Of a stretch of DNA of 63,694 nucleotides, positions 27,135-35,441 are shown one piece after another. Origin of the DNA: Paludibacteraceae bacterium (lineage in GTDB: Bacteria > Bacteroidota > Bacteroidia > Bacteroidales > Paludibacteraceae); NCBI GenBank assembly GCA_017444065.1, contig JAFSXJ010000102.1:1-63694 (forward strand), read 5' to 3'. The notes beneath the pieces were generated by a model. That model saw nothing but the letters and a program-made list of their open reading frames with translations. It had not been told where the DNA came from and did not search any database. The stretch's first letter is position 1, and every line of letters begins with the position of its first letter. Made by a program: the position numbers and the translations under genes.

Positions 27135-28202
27135 TTACTTCAGCTCTGCGAGGTACTTGATTGTACGAACCATCTGGCTGGTGTAGCTGTTCTCGTTGTC
27201 GTACCAGCTTACAACCTGTACCTGATAGGTGTCGTCGTCAATCTTGGCAACCATCGTCTGCGTTGCGTCGAACAGCGAGCCGAACTTCATGCCGATAACG
27301 TCGCTCGAAACGATCTCGTCCTCGGTGTAACCGAAGCTCTCGGTCTGCGCAGCCTTCATGGCAGCGTTGATAGCCTCTTTGGTAACGTCCTTAGCCTTGA
27401 TAACAGCCACGAGGATGGTGGTCGAGCCGGTCATCGTCGGAACGCGCTGTGCGCTACCGATGAGCTTGCCGTTCAGTTCAGGAATAACCAGACCGATAGC
27501 CTTGGCAGCACCGGTGCTGTTAGGAACGATGTTCTGCGCACCTGCGCGGCTGCGGCGGAGGTCTCCCTTGCGCTGCGGGCCGTCGAGAATCATCTGGTCG
27601 CCGGTGTAGGCGTGGATGGTTGACATGATACCGCTCTGGATAGGAGCGTAAGCATTCAGGGCTGCAGCCATCGGAGCCAAGCAGTTGGTGGTGCAGGAAG
27701 CAGCAGAGATAATCTTGTCAGCCGGAGTCAGCGTCTTGTGGTTGACGTTATAAACGATGGTCGGCAGATCGTTGCCTGCAGGAGCGGAGATAACAACCTT
27801 CTTTGCGCCTGCCTGGATGTGAGCCTCAGCCTTTGCCTTGCTGGTGTAGAAACCTGTGCACTCGAGCACAACGTCGATGCCCAGTTCGCCCCACGGCAGC
27901 TCGGCTGCGTTCGGCTTGGCGTAGATAGTGATCTCCTTGCCGTCCACGATGATCGAGCCCGGAGTAACAACAGTCTTGCCGTCCTCGGCGAGGATAGCGT
28001 CCTTGTAAGCTACAGTGTGCTTGCCCTCACCGAACTTGCCGGCGAAACCACCCTGTGCGGTGTCATACTTCAAGAGGTGAGCCAACATCTTCGGGCTGGT
28101 CAGGTCGTTGATTGCAACAACCTCATAACCCTCAGCCTCAAACATCTGACGGAAAGCCAGACGACCAATACGGCCAAAGCCGTTAATAGCTACTTTTGTC
28201 AT
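27135..28202 (-). CDS. gapA: glyceraldehyde-3-phosphate dehydrogenase
   Basis: A 355-residue enzyme that oxidises and phosphorylates glyceraldehyde 3-phosphate with NAD in glycolysis. The Rossmann opening is [16 protein letters not shown], with N32-D33 placing it among NAD-using forms. The catalytic cysteine is C170 in [12 protein letters not shown], and the general base is H196 in [10 protein letters not shown]. The tail [18 protein letters not shown] is classic. It is about 20 residues longer than many homologues. It is a single gene with its own promoter on the minus strand and a shared terminator downstream. Confidence 0.98.
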   Translation of the reverse strand: MTKVAINGFGRIGRLAFRQMFEAEGYEVVAINDLTSPKMLAHLLKYDTAQGGFAGKFGEGKHTVAYKDAILAEDGKTVVTPGSIIVDGKEITIYAKPNAAELPWGELGIDVVLECTGFYTSKAKAEAHIQAGAKKVVISAPAGNDLPTIVYNVNHKTLTPADKIISAASCTTNCLAPMAAALNAYAPIQSGIMSTIHAYTGDQMILDGPQRKGDLRRSRAGAQNIVPNSTGAAKAIGLVIPELNGKLIGSAQRVPTMTGSTTILVAVIKAKDVTKEAINAAMKAAQTESFGYTEDEIVSSDVIGMKFGSLFDATQTMVAKIDDDTYQVQVVSWYDNENSYTSQMVRTIKYLAELK

Positions 28203-28259
28203 AATTGTGTGTTGATTTGTTTTTGATTATTTTGGTTAAACATGTTTCTGTTTTCGGCA

Positions 28260-28290
28260 CAAAGTTACGAAAAAAAAATGACATATGCAA
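28260..28290 (-). promoter_or_regulatory. gapA promoter
   Basis: The minus strand reads TTGCATATGTCA, a T-run, then TAACTTTG (28267-28260), with the -33-like element 20 bases upstream. It is almost identical over 30 bases to the promoter of the FemAB-like operon. Confidence 0.85.
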
Positions 28291-28336
28291 GAGCAGAGGC
28301 AAAAAATGTTACATTTTTTTTACTTATATGCCAAAA

Positions 28337-29584
28337 TTAGTCTTTTTGCAGGTATCGTGACATCGTTTCGATGAATTTTGCTGCGGCTTCGTCCACCGAG
28401 CCGAAGAACTCTCCTCCGGAAGCGTTCATATGTCCTCCGCCTCGGAAGACCTCGCGGGCAAGGATATTAACCGGCCGGTTGCCCTGGCTGCGGAAGGAAA
28501 TCTTTGCCTTGACCTTTGCCCCCTTGGCTTCCTCCTGCTGGTGAGGAGGAATCTTGTCCTCGCGCATAAAGACGGAGTAGTACACGTCCTTGATCTGTAG
28601 GGGCATGTTCACTATGCCCTCCATATCGCCGGACTTGGCATTGAAGCGGTACATTTCCTTGCGGTTGAGCGTTATGAGTGCGGCGTGGTACTCGGGGAAG
28701 AGCTTCATCTTGTGGTAGAGGCAGTAGCCGATAAGCCGCATGCGGTCAGCGGAGTAGGCGTTGAACACGCGGTCGTAGATGGCATCTTTGTCGATGCCTG
28801 TGGTGAGGAGCGTAGCGACGATGTTGTACATCTCCGGCTCACAAGAGTTGTAGGAGAAGTTGCCGGTGTCGGTCATCATACCGGTGTAGATACAGGTGGC
28901 GAACTCGGGCGTCAGAATGTCAGAAAAATCGGGTCTACTCCCTACTATGGCCCTACTATGGCTCGACAACGGCTCGACAACGGCTCGACTTGATCGGGCA
29001 AACTGCCAGGCAAGGCGGAAGACCAGTTCGCTGGCAGAGGCAGAGTCGGGAAAGGCTATCTGTTCGGGATGCCCGGAGCAAACGGATGAAAGGTGATGGT
29101 CGATGATTAACAGGGAGGATTTTGGGGAGCACTCAGAGTTCTCGGAGTTCTCGGAGCACTCGGAGTTCTCAGAGCCCTCGGAAGAGTCGGAGCCCTCGGA
29201 CGATTGCGCATAAGCGCTGAACCGTTCGGCGAGGATAGGGCTGAGTGCCGCTACACGGCCGGCTTCGGCGAGGTCGGTACAGATGACCAGATCAGCCTCG
29301 CGGAGAGCCTGAACGGCAGCTTCGGGTTGCTGCTCGTATTGGATGGCTTCGTTCACGCCGGGCAGCCATGCGAGGAAGTCGGGAAACGATGTTGGCACGA
29401 TGTTTGTGACGTTAGTCTTACCGAGAGCCTGCAGGAAGAACCGCATGCCCAGACTGCTGCCCATCGCATCGCCGTCAGGATTCTGGTGGGTAATGATTGC
29501 AATGGATTGTGCATCGCAGATGCAACGTGCTGCATGCTTAAGTTGGAGAGGCGTAATCTTGTCGGAAATGACCGTGTAATTCAT
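28337..29584 (-). CDS. DHH/DHHA1 phosphoesterase (NrnA-like oligoribonuclease/pAp phosphatase)
   Basis: A 415-residue DHH-family phosphoesterase, likely degrading nano-RNA or 3'-phosphoadenosine 5'-phosphate. Metal-binding motifs are visible: HQNPDGDAMGSS, CTDLAEAGRV, IIDHH, and the DHHA1 glycine motif GGGHMNASGG near the end. Two low-complexity stretches interrupt the core. Residues about 126-156 are Ser/Glu-rich (SSEGSDSSEGSENSECSENS...) just before the DHH motif, and residues about 198-218 (ARSSRAVVEPLSSHSRAIVG) lie between FRLAWQF and LTPEFATCIYTG. Both are encoded by short tandem repeats and keep the frame. The start at 29584 (MNYTVISDKIT) is preferred over an upstream ATG inside the promoter region. 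Confidence 0.9.
   Translation of the reverse strand: MNYTVISDKITPLQLKHAARCICDAQSIAIITHQNPDGDAMGSSLGMRFFLQALGKTNVTNIVPTSFPDFLAWLPGVNEAIQYEQQPEAAVQALREADLVICTDLAEAGRVAALSPILAERFSAYAQSSEGSDSSEGSENSECSENSENSECSPKSSLLIIDHHLSSVCSGHPEQIAFPDSASASELVFRLAWQFARSSRAVVEPLSSHSRAIVGSRPDFSDILTPEFATCIYTGMMTDTGNFSYNSCEPEMYNIVATLLTTGIDKDAIYDRVFNAYSADRMRLIGYCLYHKMKLFPEYHAALITLNRKEMYRFNAKSGDMEGIVNMPLQIKDVYYSVFMREDKIPPHQQEEAKGAKVKAKISFRSQGNRPVNILAREVFRGGGHMNASGGEFFGSVDEAAAKFIETMSRYLQKD
28932..28992 (-). repeat. in-frame tandem repeat in NrnA-like gene (second tract)
   Basis: The plus strand shows CCTACTATGG twice and GGCTCGACAAC twice, followed by GGCTCGACT. The repeat lies inside an otherwise conserved enzyme and keeps the frame. 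Confidence 0.7.
29118..29208 (-). repeat. in-frame tandem repeat in NrnA-like gene (first tract)
   Basis: About nine degenerate units of GAGTTCTCG/GAGCCCTCG type on the plus strand, giving a Ser-Glu-rich loop before the DHH motif. A related SSE-rich tract is found in the SGNH hydrolase gene at 55124 on the opposite strand. Confidence 0.75.
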
Positions 29585-29615
29585 AAAAAAGTATCGTATT
29601 GTTAAAAAGTTGCTA

Positions 29616-29646
29616 CAAAGATACAATTTTTTTTGCAAATATCAAA
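29616..29646 (-). promoter_or_regulatory. promoter for NrnA-like gene
   Basis: The minus strand reads TTTG (29646-29643), 19 bases, then TATCTTTG (29623-29616). It overlaps the divergent promoter on the plus strand. Confidence 0.7.
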
Positions 29647-29663
29647 ATTTTTTTGTAACTTTG
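29632..29663 (+). promoter_or_regulatory. promoter for peptidylprolyl isomerase gene
   Basis: TTTG (29632-29635), a 20-base spacer with a T-run, then TAACTTTG (29656-29663). Confidence 0.85.
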
Positions 29664-29686
29664 TGGCGGTTTATATGCGCTTGGTT

Positions 29687-29718
29687 AAAATTGAAAATTG
29701 AAAGTTGAAAATTGAAAG
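29687..29718. repeat. intergenic GAAAATT/GAAAGTT tandem repeat
   Basis: AAATTGAAAATTGAAAGTTG then AAAATTGAAAG, in the 5' untranslated region of the isomerase gene. It belongs to the same kind of short tandem tracts seen inside genes elsewhere in the window. Confidence 0.7.
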
Positions 29719-29743
29719 ATAATTAAGTATTAAAAATCAAGAT

Positions 29744-31516
29744 ATGAAAAGAGTAATTTTGACGCTTGTAACGGCGTTAAGTGTTTTGTGCGTACGCGCA
29801 CAGGAAGACAAGGTTCTGATGACCATCGACGGTAAGCCTGTGATGCTGTCAGAGTTCCAGTACATCTATGAAAAGAACAGTCAGGAGGCCGCCGGCAGCC
29901 AGAAGTCGCTGGACGAGTATCTTGACCTGTTCGTTCACTTCAAGCTGAAAGTGACGGAGGCCGAGCATCGCGGTATAGACACGACTCAGGCGTTCCTGAA
30001 AGAGTTGAAGGGCTATCGTGCCCAGGCTACGCCTAAGTACCTGACGGACAATGATGCCCTGGAAGCGCTGATGCGCCGCACGTACGAGTGGCAGAAAGTT
30101 GACCGCCGCGTGGCACATATCGCTATCGAGTGCCCGATGAGTGCGGATTCGGCAACGGTTGAGCAGGCTCTGGCACGCATCAACGATGCACGTGAGCGCG
30201 TAACGACGGGAAAGAAAGTGGTGAAAGGCAAAGGCAAAAAAGCCAAGACGACCTATGCTCCGAAAGAGGACTTCAAGGCCGTGGCAGCCGAGGTTTCGAC
30301 CGACCCGAGCGTGAAGGATTCGCAAGGCGAGCTGGGCTGGATCAGTCCGTTCCGCTTCGTCTATCCGTTCGAGAAAGCCGTCTATACGACGCCTGTGGGC
30401 GAGGTGACAGAAGTGTTCCGCAGCCCGTACGGTTTCCATATCGCCTTGGTGGAAGAGGAGCGTGAGCACGAAGAGGTTCAGGCTTCGCACATCATGAAGA
30501 CTGTTCCTCGTGGCGACAGCGTGGCAGCAGCACGTGCAAAGGTGGTGATAGACTCCATCTACCAACTGGTCATCCAGCCGAATGCCAAGTTCGACGAACT
30601 GGCACGCGAACTGTCGGATGACAAAGGTTCGGCCATGCGTGGCGGCAGTCTGGGCTGGTTCGGTCACGGCGCAATGGTCAAGCCGTTTGAGGACGCCGTG
30701 TTCGGTATTCAGAACGTAGGCGACATAACGAAGCCGTTTGAGTCGCGCTTCGGCTGGCACATAGCCAAGCTGGACGGCAAGCGCGGAACGCTGCCTTATG
30801 ACGAGGTGAAGGAGGACATAAAGAAACGTGTGCAGCGTGACGAGCGCTCGAAAGAGGTAAAGGAGAGCTTCCTTCAGAAGACGCGCGCCGAGTACAACCT
30901 GCCCGCCGATATGAGCGACGCCGATGTGATGGCATATGCTGACGAGCATCTGGAGGCGAAGTACCCCGAGCTGGCACGCCTGGTGAAGGAGTATCATGAC
31001 GGCATATTGCTGTTCGATGTGTCGCTGGAAGAGGTCTGGGACAAGGCAGCGAAGGATACCGCCGGCCTGGAAGCGTTCTTTGCCGAGAACAAGGCTAAGT
31101 ATGTTTGGGAGCAGCCGCGATTCAAAGGCATCGTCGTTTATTGCAAGGACAAGAACACCCTGAAATCCGCGCAACGAATCATCAAACAGGCGCAACCGGA
31201 CTCGGTGACAAGTTACCTGAAGCGCCTGAACACGGACAGCGTGAAGTATATCCGTATGGAGCAGGGACTGTGGCTGCAGGAGAAGAACGCCGCGATTGAC
31301 AAGTACGGCTTCAAGAACAAGAAGACGGAGTTTGTGCCGGATTCGAAACTGCCGTACGTGTATGTGAGCGGCAAGGTGCTGAAGGGCGCAGAGGTCTATA
31401 CCGATGACCGGAACAAAGTGACGAGTGACTATCAGGAGTATCTCGACCAGAAGTGGATTGAGCAACTGAAACAAAAGTATCCTGTGGTTATCTATAAGGA
31501 AGTATTGAAGCAATAG
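29744..31516 (+). CDS. periplasmic parvulin-type peptidylprolyl isomerase
   Basis: A 590-residue exported foldase. The signal peptide is MKRVILTLVTALSVLCVRAQ. Two PPIC (parvulin) domains are recognisable: residues about 120-245 (VAHIAIECPMSADS ... GELGWISPFRFVYPFEKAVY ... SPYGFHIALVEE) and about 250-350 (EVQASHIMKTV ... GGSLGWFGHGAMVKPFEDAV ... SRFGWHIAKLDG). The first contains a Lys-rich insert (KKVVKGKGKKAKT). The remaining C-terminal part is unique to Bacteroidota homologues. It probably assists folding of outer-membrane proteins, as SurA does. It has its own promoter. Confidence 0.9.
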   Translation: MKRVILTLVTALSVLCVRAQEDKVLMTIDGKPVMLSEFQYIYEKNSQEAAGSQKSLDEYLDLFVHFKLKVTEAEHRGIDTTQAFLKELKGYRAQATPKYLTDNDALEALMRRTYEWQKVDRRVAHIAIECPMSADSATVEQALARINDARERVTTGKKVVKGKGKKAKTTYAPKEDFKAVAAEVSTDPSVKDSQGELGWISPFRFVYPFEKAVYTTPVGEVTEVFRSPYGFHIALVEEEREHEEVQASHIMKTVPRGDSVAAARAKVVIDSIYQLVIQPNAKFDELARELSDDKGSAMRGGSLGWFGHGAMVKPFEDAVFGIQNVGDITKPFESRFGWHIAKLDGKRGTLPYDEVKEDIKKRVQRDERSKEVKESFLQKTRAEYNLPADMSDADVMAYADEHLEAKYPELARLVKEYHDGILLFDVSLEEVWDKAAKDTAGLEAFFAENKAKYVWEQPRFKGIVVYCKDKNTLKSAQRIIKQAQPDSVTSYLKRLNTDSVKYIRMEQGLWLQEKNAAIDKYGFKNKKTEFVPDSKLPYVYVSGKVLKGAEVYTDDRNKVTSDYQEYLDQKWIEQLKQKYPVVIYKEVLKQ

Positions 31517-31633
31517 GGGTCGGATTTCTTTTGGTGCCTTTGTGTTTTTTGCTCGGTCATTATGCCCCACATAACTCCCTCACGAAAAAACGCAAATTCA
31601 CTCAAAACAAACTCCGACCTCGGGGATGGCGTT

Positions 31634-33244
31634 ATGCCAAGACGCATCGGATACATAGTAGGTTTATGCTGTATGTTGCTACTGGGTGTAGCAGCATACG
31701 TGTGTCCGTTGCAATGGGACTTGACGGAAGACAAGCGGTACAGTCTTGGCGAGGCGACCAAAACCTTGTTGCGTGGCTTGGATGAGCCGGTAGAGGTCGA
31801 GTTGCTGTTGGAAGGCGACCTGAACAGCGGTTTCCGGCGCCTGAGGCGTGCAACGGAAGAGCTTGTTGATGAGATGAGCCGTTACGGCAAGGTGCGGATG
31901 ACTGATGTGCAGGACGGCAGTACGGAAGGTCTGCAGCCGACCGTTATCCATGAGCGCGAACAGAACGGCAAGACTGTGCAGACAACGGTCTTCCCGTACG
32001 CGCGCGTCCGCTACCGCGGGAGACAGACCGTCGTGACGCTGCTCAAGAACAACCGCGCGCTGACCGGTGAGCAGAACCTGAACAAGAGCATCGAGAATCT
32101 GGAGTATGTGTTTGCAGAAGCGATACACAGCATCAGCCGTGATACGATAGCCCGGATAGCGTTTCTTGAAGGTCATGGTGAGTTCGACGAAGCGGATGTC
32201 TATGACGTCAGTCGGCAGTTGAGCCGGTACTTTGATGTGGACCGCGGCGCGCTGACGGACGATGTGCAGGCGTTGAGTCCGTATAAGGTGGTTATTGTGG
32301 CTGCACCGCAAGAGCCGCTGAGCGAAAAGGACAAGTATATCCTTGACCAATATGTGATGCATGGCGGTCGGGTGCTATGGGCATTGGACGGCGTACGGCT
32401 GTCGGAAGATATGTTGTCAGAGTCGGGGATGACACCCGTCATTCCGTTGGAGTTGAACCTGACGGATATGTTGTTCCGTTACGGTGTACGCGTCAATCCG
32501 GTGCTTGTGCAGGATTTGCAATGTATGACAATCCCTGTGGATGTATCCGGCGAGGCTGGGCAGGCGCAGTATCAGCCTATGCCCTGGACATACGCGCCAC
32601 TGCTGCTGACTGCAATCGGTTCGCCGGTGACAAAGGATGTAATGCAGGTGAGCAGTGTATTTGCCTCGACGATAGATACGGTAGGCGGTTCGGCCGAGAT
32701 ACAGAAAGAAGTGTTGCTGGCAACGTCGACAGCATCGCGCCAGACGCACGCTCCGGCAGAGATAGACCTGAACAGGATTCAGGTTGACCCGCAGATGTTC
32801 GGTTCGGCATATCTGCCTGTGGCTGTGCGATTGGAGGGAGAGTTCCCGTCGGTTTTTGCACATAGGATGATTCCTGAAGGCCTGACAGACAACGTACGAC
32901 TGGACAAATCCGTACGCACACGGCAGCTGGTGGTGGCTTCGGGCAGCGTGCTACAGAACCATTGGCAGCAAGGTCAGCCGTTACCTGTCGGGTATGACCG
33001 ATATACGGGTATCCAGTTCGGCAACAGGGACTTTGTGGTGAACGCTGTGCTGGATCTGGCGGATGACAACGGACTGATTGCCCTACGTGAGAAAACCATA
33101 GCCTTGCGGCTGTTGAATGATAGCAGGGCGCATCAGAGCAGGGCTGTGATACAAGTCATTAGCGTAGCGACACCATTGCTGCTGATAGGACTGTTGGCTA
33201 TGAGTGTTTGGATAATACGGAGAAAAAGATATATTCTGCTATGA
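31634..33244 (+). CDS. gldG: gliding-motility ABC transporter auxiliary protein GldG
   Basis: A 536-residue membrane protein of the GldG family. The N-terminal transmembrane segment (YIVGLCCMLLLGVAAYV) is followed by the hallmark LTEDKRYSLGEATKTLLRGL. A long extracytoplasmic ABC_transp_aux domain contains IAFLEGHGEFDEADVYDVSR and GGRVLWALDGV. A final transmembrane helix (ISVATPLLLIGLLAMSVWII) precedes a short basic tail. The start at 31634 is chosen as closest to the membrane segment; an in-frame ATG at 31562 is also possible. The permease gldF that usually sits directly upstream is not here; a peptidylprolyl isomerase occupies that place. The gene overlaps the next by four bases. Confidence 0.88.
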   Translation: MPRRIGYIVGLCCMLLLGVAAYVCPLQWDLTEDKRYSLGEATKTLLRGLDEPVEVELLLEGDLNSGFRRLRRATEELVDEMSRYGKVRMTDVQDGSTEGLQPTVIHEREQNGKTVQTTVFPYARVRYRGRQTVVTLLKNNRALTGEQNLNKSIENLEYVFAEAIHSISRDTIARIAFLEGHGEFDEADVYDVSRQLSRYFDVDRGALTDDVQALSPYKVVIVAAPQEPLSEKDKYILDQYVMHGGRVLWALDGVRLSEDMLSESGMTPVIPLELNLTDMLFRYGVRVNPVLVQDLQCMTIPVDVSGEAGQAQYQPMPWTYAPLLLTAIGSPVTKDVMQVSSVFASTIDTVGGSAEIQKEVLLATSTASRQTHAPAEIDLNRIQVDPQMFGSAYLPVAVRLEGEFPSVFAHRMIPEGLTDNVRLDKSVRTRQLVVASGSVLQNHWQQGQPLPVGYDRYTGIQFGNRDFVVNAVLDLADDNGLIALREKTIALRLLNDSRAHQSRAVIQVISVATPLLLIGLLAMSVWIIRRKRYILL

Positions 33245-34761
33245 AACGGATATTGCTATATGGTTTGCTGCTTGTAGCGCTGAGTGTACAAGCGCAGGAA
33301 TTGTTGCCTTGGCCGACGGATACGATAGACGGCAAAGTGTACTACAAGTACACCGTGGAGAAGAGTATAGGTCTATACCGGATAAGCAAGAACTTCGGCG
33401 TATCGCAGGAAGCCATCTTGCAGGCTAATCCAGAGTTGCGTACCCGCGGGTTGCGTTATGAAGAGGTGATACTCATTCCGACAAATCTGCCGGATGCAGC
33501 GAAGCAAGCCGAGAGGAAACAACCGAAAGTTGTGCCTGTGAAAGAAGAGGTAAAGGCCGAACCGGTAAAAGAGGTTAAGGAACTAACTGCAGTAAAGGAA
33601 CAGAAAGAGGCTCAGCCAGCGGAGGAGCAACCGGATACGTTGCACCTCGCGAGAAGGAATGCAGTATTGGCTTTGACGGAAAAACTGATCGCCTCAGTGA
33701 CCGATTCGTTACAAGCCGAAGCGGAGGAAGAAGTGTTGATAGACACCGTACGTCTGGCTATTCTGTTGCCGTTGCAAGCCAATACAGCGCAACGTAACCC
33801 GACGATAGACCGATTCTTCGATTTCTATGCCGGTGCGTTGCTGGCACTCAAGCATCATAATCCGGATTATGTGGACAGCATAGGGGAAAAACATACGACC
33901 TATTACGATGTGCATACTTATGATGTCGGCAAGAACGACGATGCTGTATATCAATTGACGGACTCCGGTGCATTGGCAGACCTGGACGCAATCATCGGTC
34001 CGGCGTATCAGAAACCGGTGGAAGTGATGTCCGTGTATGCATTGGAGAACAAGATACCTGTTGTTATCCCGTTTCTGTCAATGGTTCCAGAGGTTCAGTC
34101 TAACCCATATCTGCTGAAGTTCAATCCGTCGTATGAGGTTCAGACCCATGCGCTGATGGAGCATCTGGATTCGTTGCGCGAGACGACAAACATCGTACTG
34201 GTAGATGCCTATGCCAACAAACAGGACTATTCGCAAGGCATACGTGTCCTGCGTGACAGCATACGGTCACGTCAGTTGCCCGTGACACATACTACAATCC
34301 GGCAGATACTGGCTGACTCGGTCAGTCTGGCGCTGAAGGACAGTGTGGAAAACATCCTGCTTTTCCACTCGGAGCGTTACTCGAATGTGCAATTGCTGAT
34401 GCCTTACCTTCTGTCGGGCAGACACGGCAAGCCGCTTACTATACTCAGTCAGTATGCTTGGCAGAATGAGCATATATTGCTTCCGCAAATTTTCACCGGC
34501 GTGTTTCGCTCGCCGGATAGCGAAGCCGCTGCACGCTATGAGAAAGATTTTGAGCAGTACTTCGGGCACAAACTCTCGTCCACGCTGCCGCGATATGACC
34601 TGTTGGGTTACGACCTGACGAGTTATGTGTTAGAGGCCTTGCGGACAGGTACGTTTGAAGCGAAAGAGTCTGCATTCGAAGGACTGCAATCGACTATACA
34701 GTTCGATAAGATTGATAATGGAGGATACGAGAATACACATATTGTCATCCAAAGGCGTTAG
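33241..34761 (+). CDS. LysM-containing periplasmic receptor-like protein
   Basis: A 506-residue exported protein. The signal peptide is MKRILLYGLLLVALSVQAQ. A LysM peptidoglycan-binding domain spans about residues 33-80 (YKYTVEKSIGLYRISKNFGV ... ILIPTNL). A Lys/Glu/Pro-rich linker follows, then a type 1 periplasmic-binding-protein-like fold (VRLAILLPLQANTAQ, DAIIGPAYQKPVEVMS, NKIPVVIPFLSMV). The start overlaps the gldG stop (ATGA), and the end overlaps the next gene by 44 bases, so the three form one translation-coupled set. This combination is common in Bacteroidales, but its ligand is not known to me. Confidence 0.83.
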   Translation: MKRILLYGLLLVALSVQAQELLPWPTDTIDGKVYYKYTVEKSIGLYRISKNFGVSQEAILQANPELRTRGLRYEEVILIPTNLPDAAKQAERKQPKVVPVKEEVKAEPVKEVKELTAVKEQKEAQPAEEQPDTLHLARRNAVLALTEKLIASVTDSLQAEAEEEVLIDTVRLAILLPLQANTAQRNPTIDRFFDFYAGALLALKHHNPDYVDSIGEKHTTYYDVHTYDVGKNDDAVYQLTDSGALADLDAIIGPAYQKPVEVMSVYALENKIPVVIPFLSMVPEVQSNPYLLKFNPSYEVQTHALMEHLDSLRETTNIVLVDAYANKQDYSQGIRVLRDSIRSRQLPVTHTTIRQILADSVSLALKDSVENILLFHSERYSNVQLLMPYLLSGRHGKPLTILSQYAWQNEHILLPQIFTGVFRSPDSEAAARYEKDFEQYFGHKLSSTLPRYDLLGYDLTSYVLEALRTGTFEAKESAFEGLQSTIQFDKIDNGGYENTHIVIQRR

Positions 34762-35404
34762 GCTGTTGGCTTTATTGCTGTTGGCGGCTATGCACATGGT
34801 GGCGCAACCCCGATTGAACGAACCGGAGATGTTCTTCGGCGCGTACGGCGGCGTGACGGCATCCACTGTGTTCTTTCAGCCATCCGTATCCGGAATGGAT
34901 GACCTGCTGAAGGCGCCGTTGGGCTGGAATGCCGGTCTGGTATTCCGCTATGGCGGGCATAAGGTTTGTGCCGTACAGGTCGAGGCTGGGTATGTGCAAC
35001 GCGGCTGGAGGGAGTATTCGAAGAGCGGAGGATATGATTATACGCGGACATTGCACTATGTGCAAGTACCAATATTGGCACATATCCATTTCGGCGGAGA
35101 GCATGCACAGGGATTCTTCAATTTGGGACCGGAGATAGCCTATTGCATCCTATCCCAGGAGTCCGGAGAGAAGCAGACAGGTTCGACCTATCAGTATCGG
35201 GCCATCGACCATCCGTTTGACTGGGGAGCCGCAGGCGGTGTAGGCTTCTACGGAATGCACCGCAAAGCCGGAGTGTTCCAGTTGGAACTAAGGGTGCACT
35301 ATAGTTTCGGCAGCTTGTACAATAATTCCCGAGCGGAACATTTCGCTGCATCGAACACATTGACCGCGAGCTTGAATTTTGCCTATATGTGGCAGATCAA
35401 ATAG
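34718..35404 (+). CDS. outer-membrane beta-barrel protein (PorT-like)
   Basis: A 228-residue predicted outer-membrane beta barrel. The hydrophobic segment VRLLALLLLAAMHMVAQ is the signal peptide. Barrel features are FGAYGGVTASTVFF, VEAGYVQRGWREYS, YVQVPILAHIHFG, FNLGPEIAYCI and WGAAGGVGFYG; the strand pattern matches the PF13568 type that includes PorT of the type IX secretion system. I am not certain it is PorT itself. The ATG at 34718 is favoured because it gives a compact signal peptide; it overlaps the upstream gene by 44 bases. Confidence 0.78.
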   Translation: MEDTRIHILSSKGVRLLALLLLAAMHMVAQPRLNEPEMFFGAYGGVTASTVFFQPSVSGMDDLLKAPLGWNAGLVFRYGGHKVCAVQVEAGYVQRGWREYSKSGGYDYTRTLHYVQVPILAHIHFGGEHAQGFFNLGPEIAYCILSQESGEKQTGSTYQYRAIDHPFDWGAAGGVGFYGMHRKAGVFQLELRVHYSFGSLYNNSRAEHFAASNTLTASLNFAYMWQIK

Positions 35405-35441
35405 TTGATAGTCTATAGTTGAGAATTAAGAGATACAGAAT

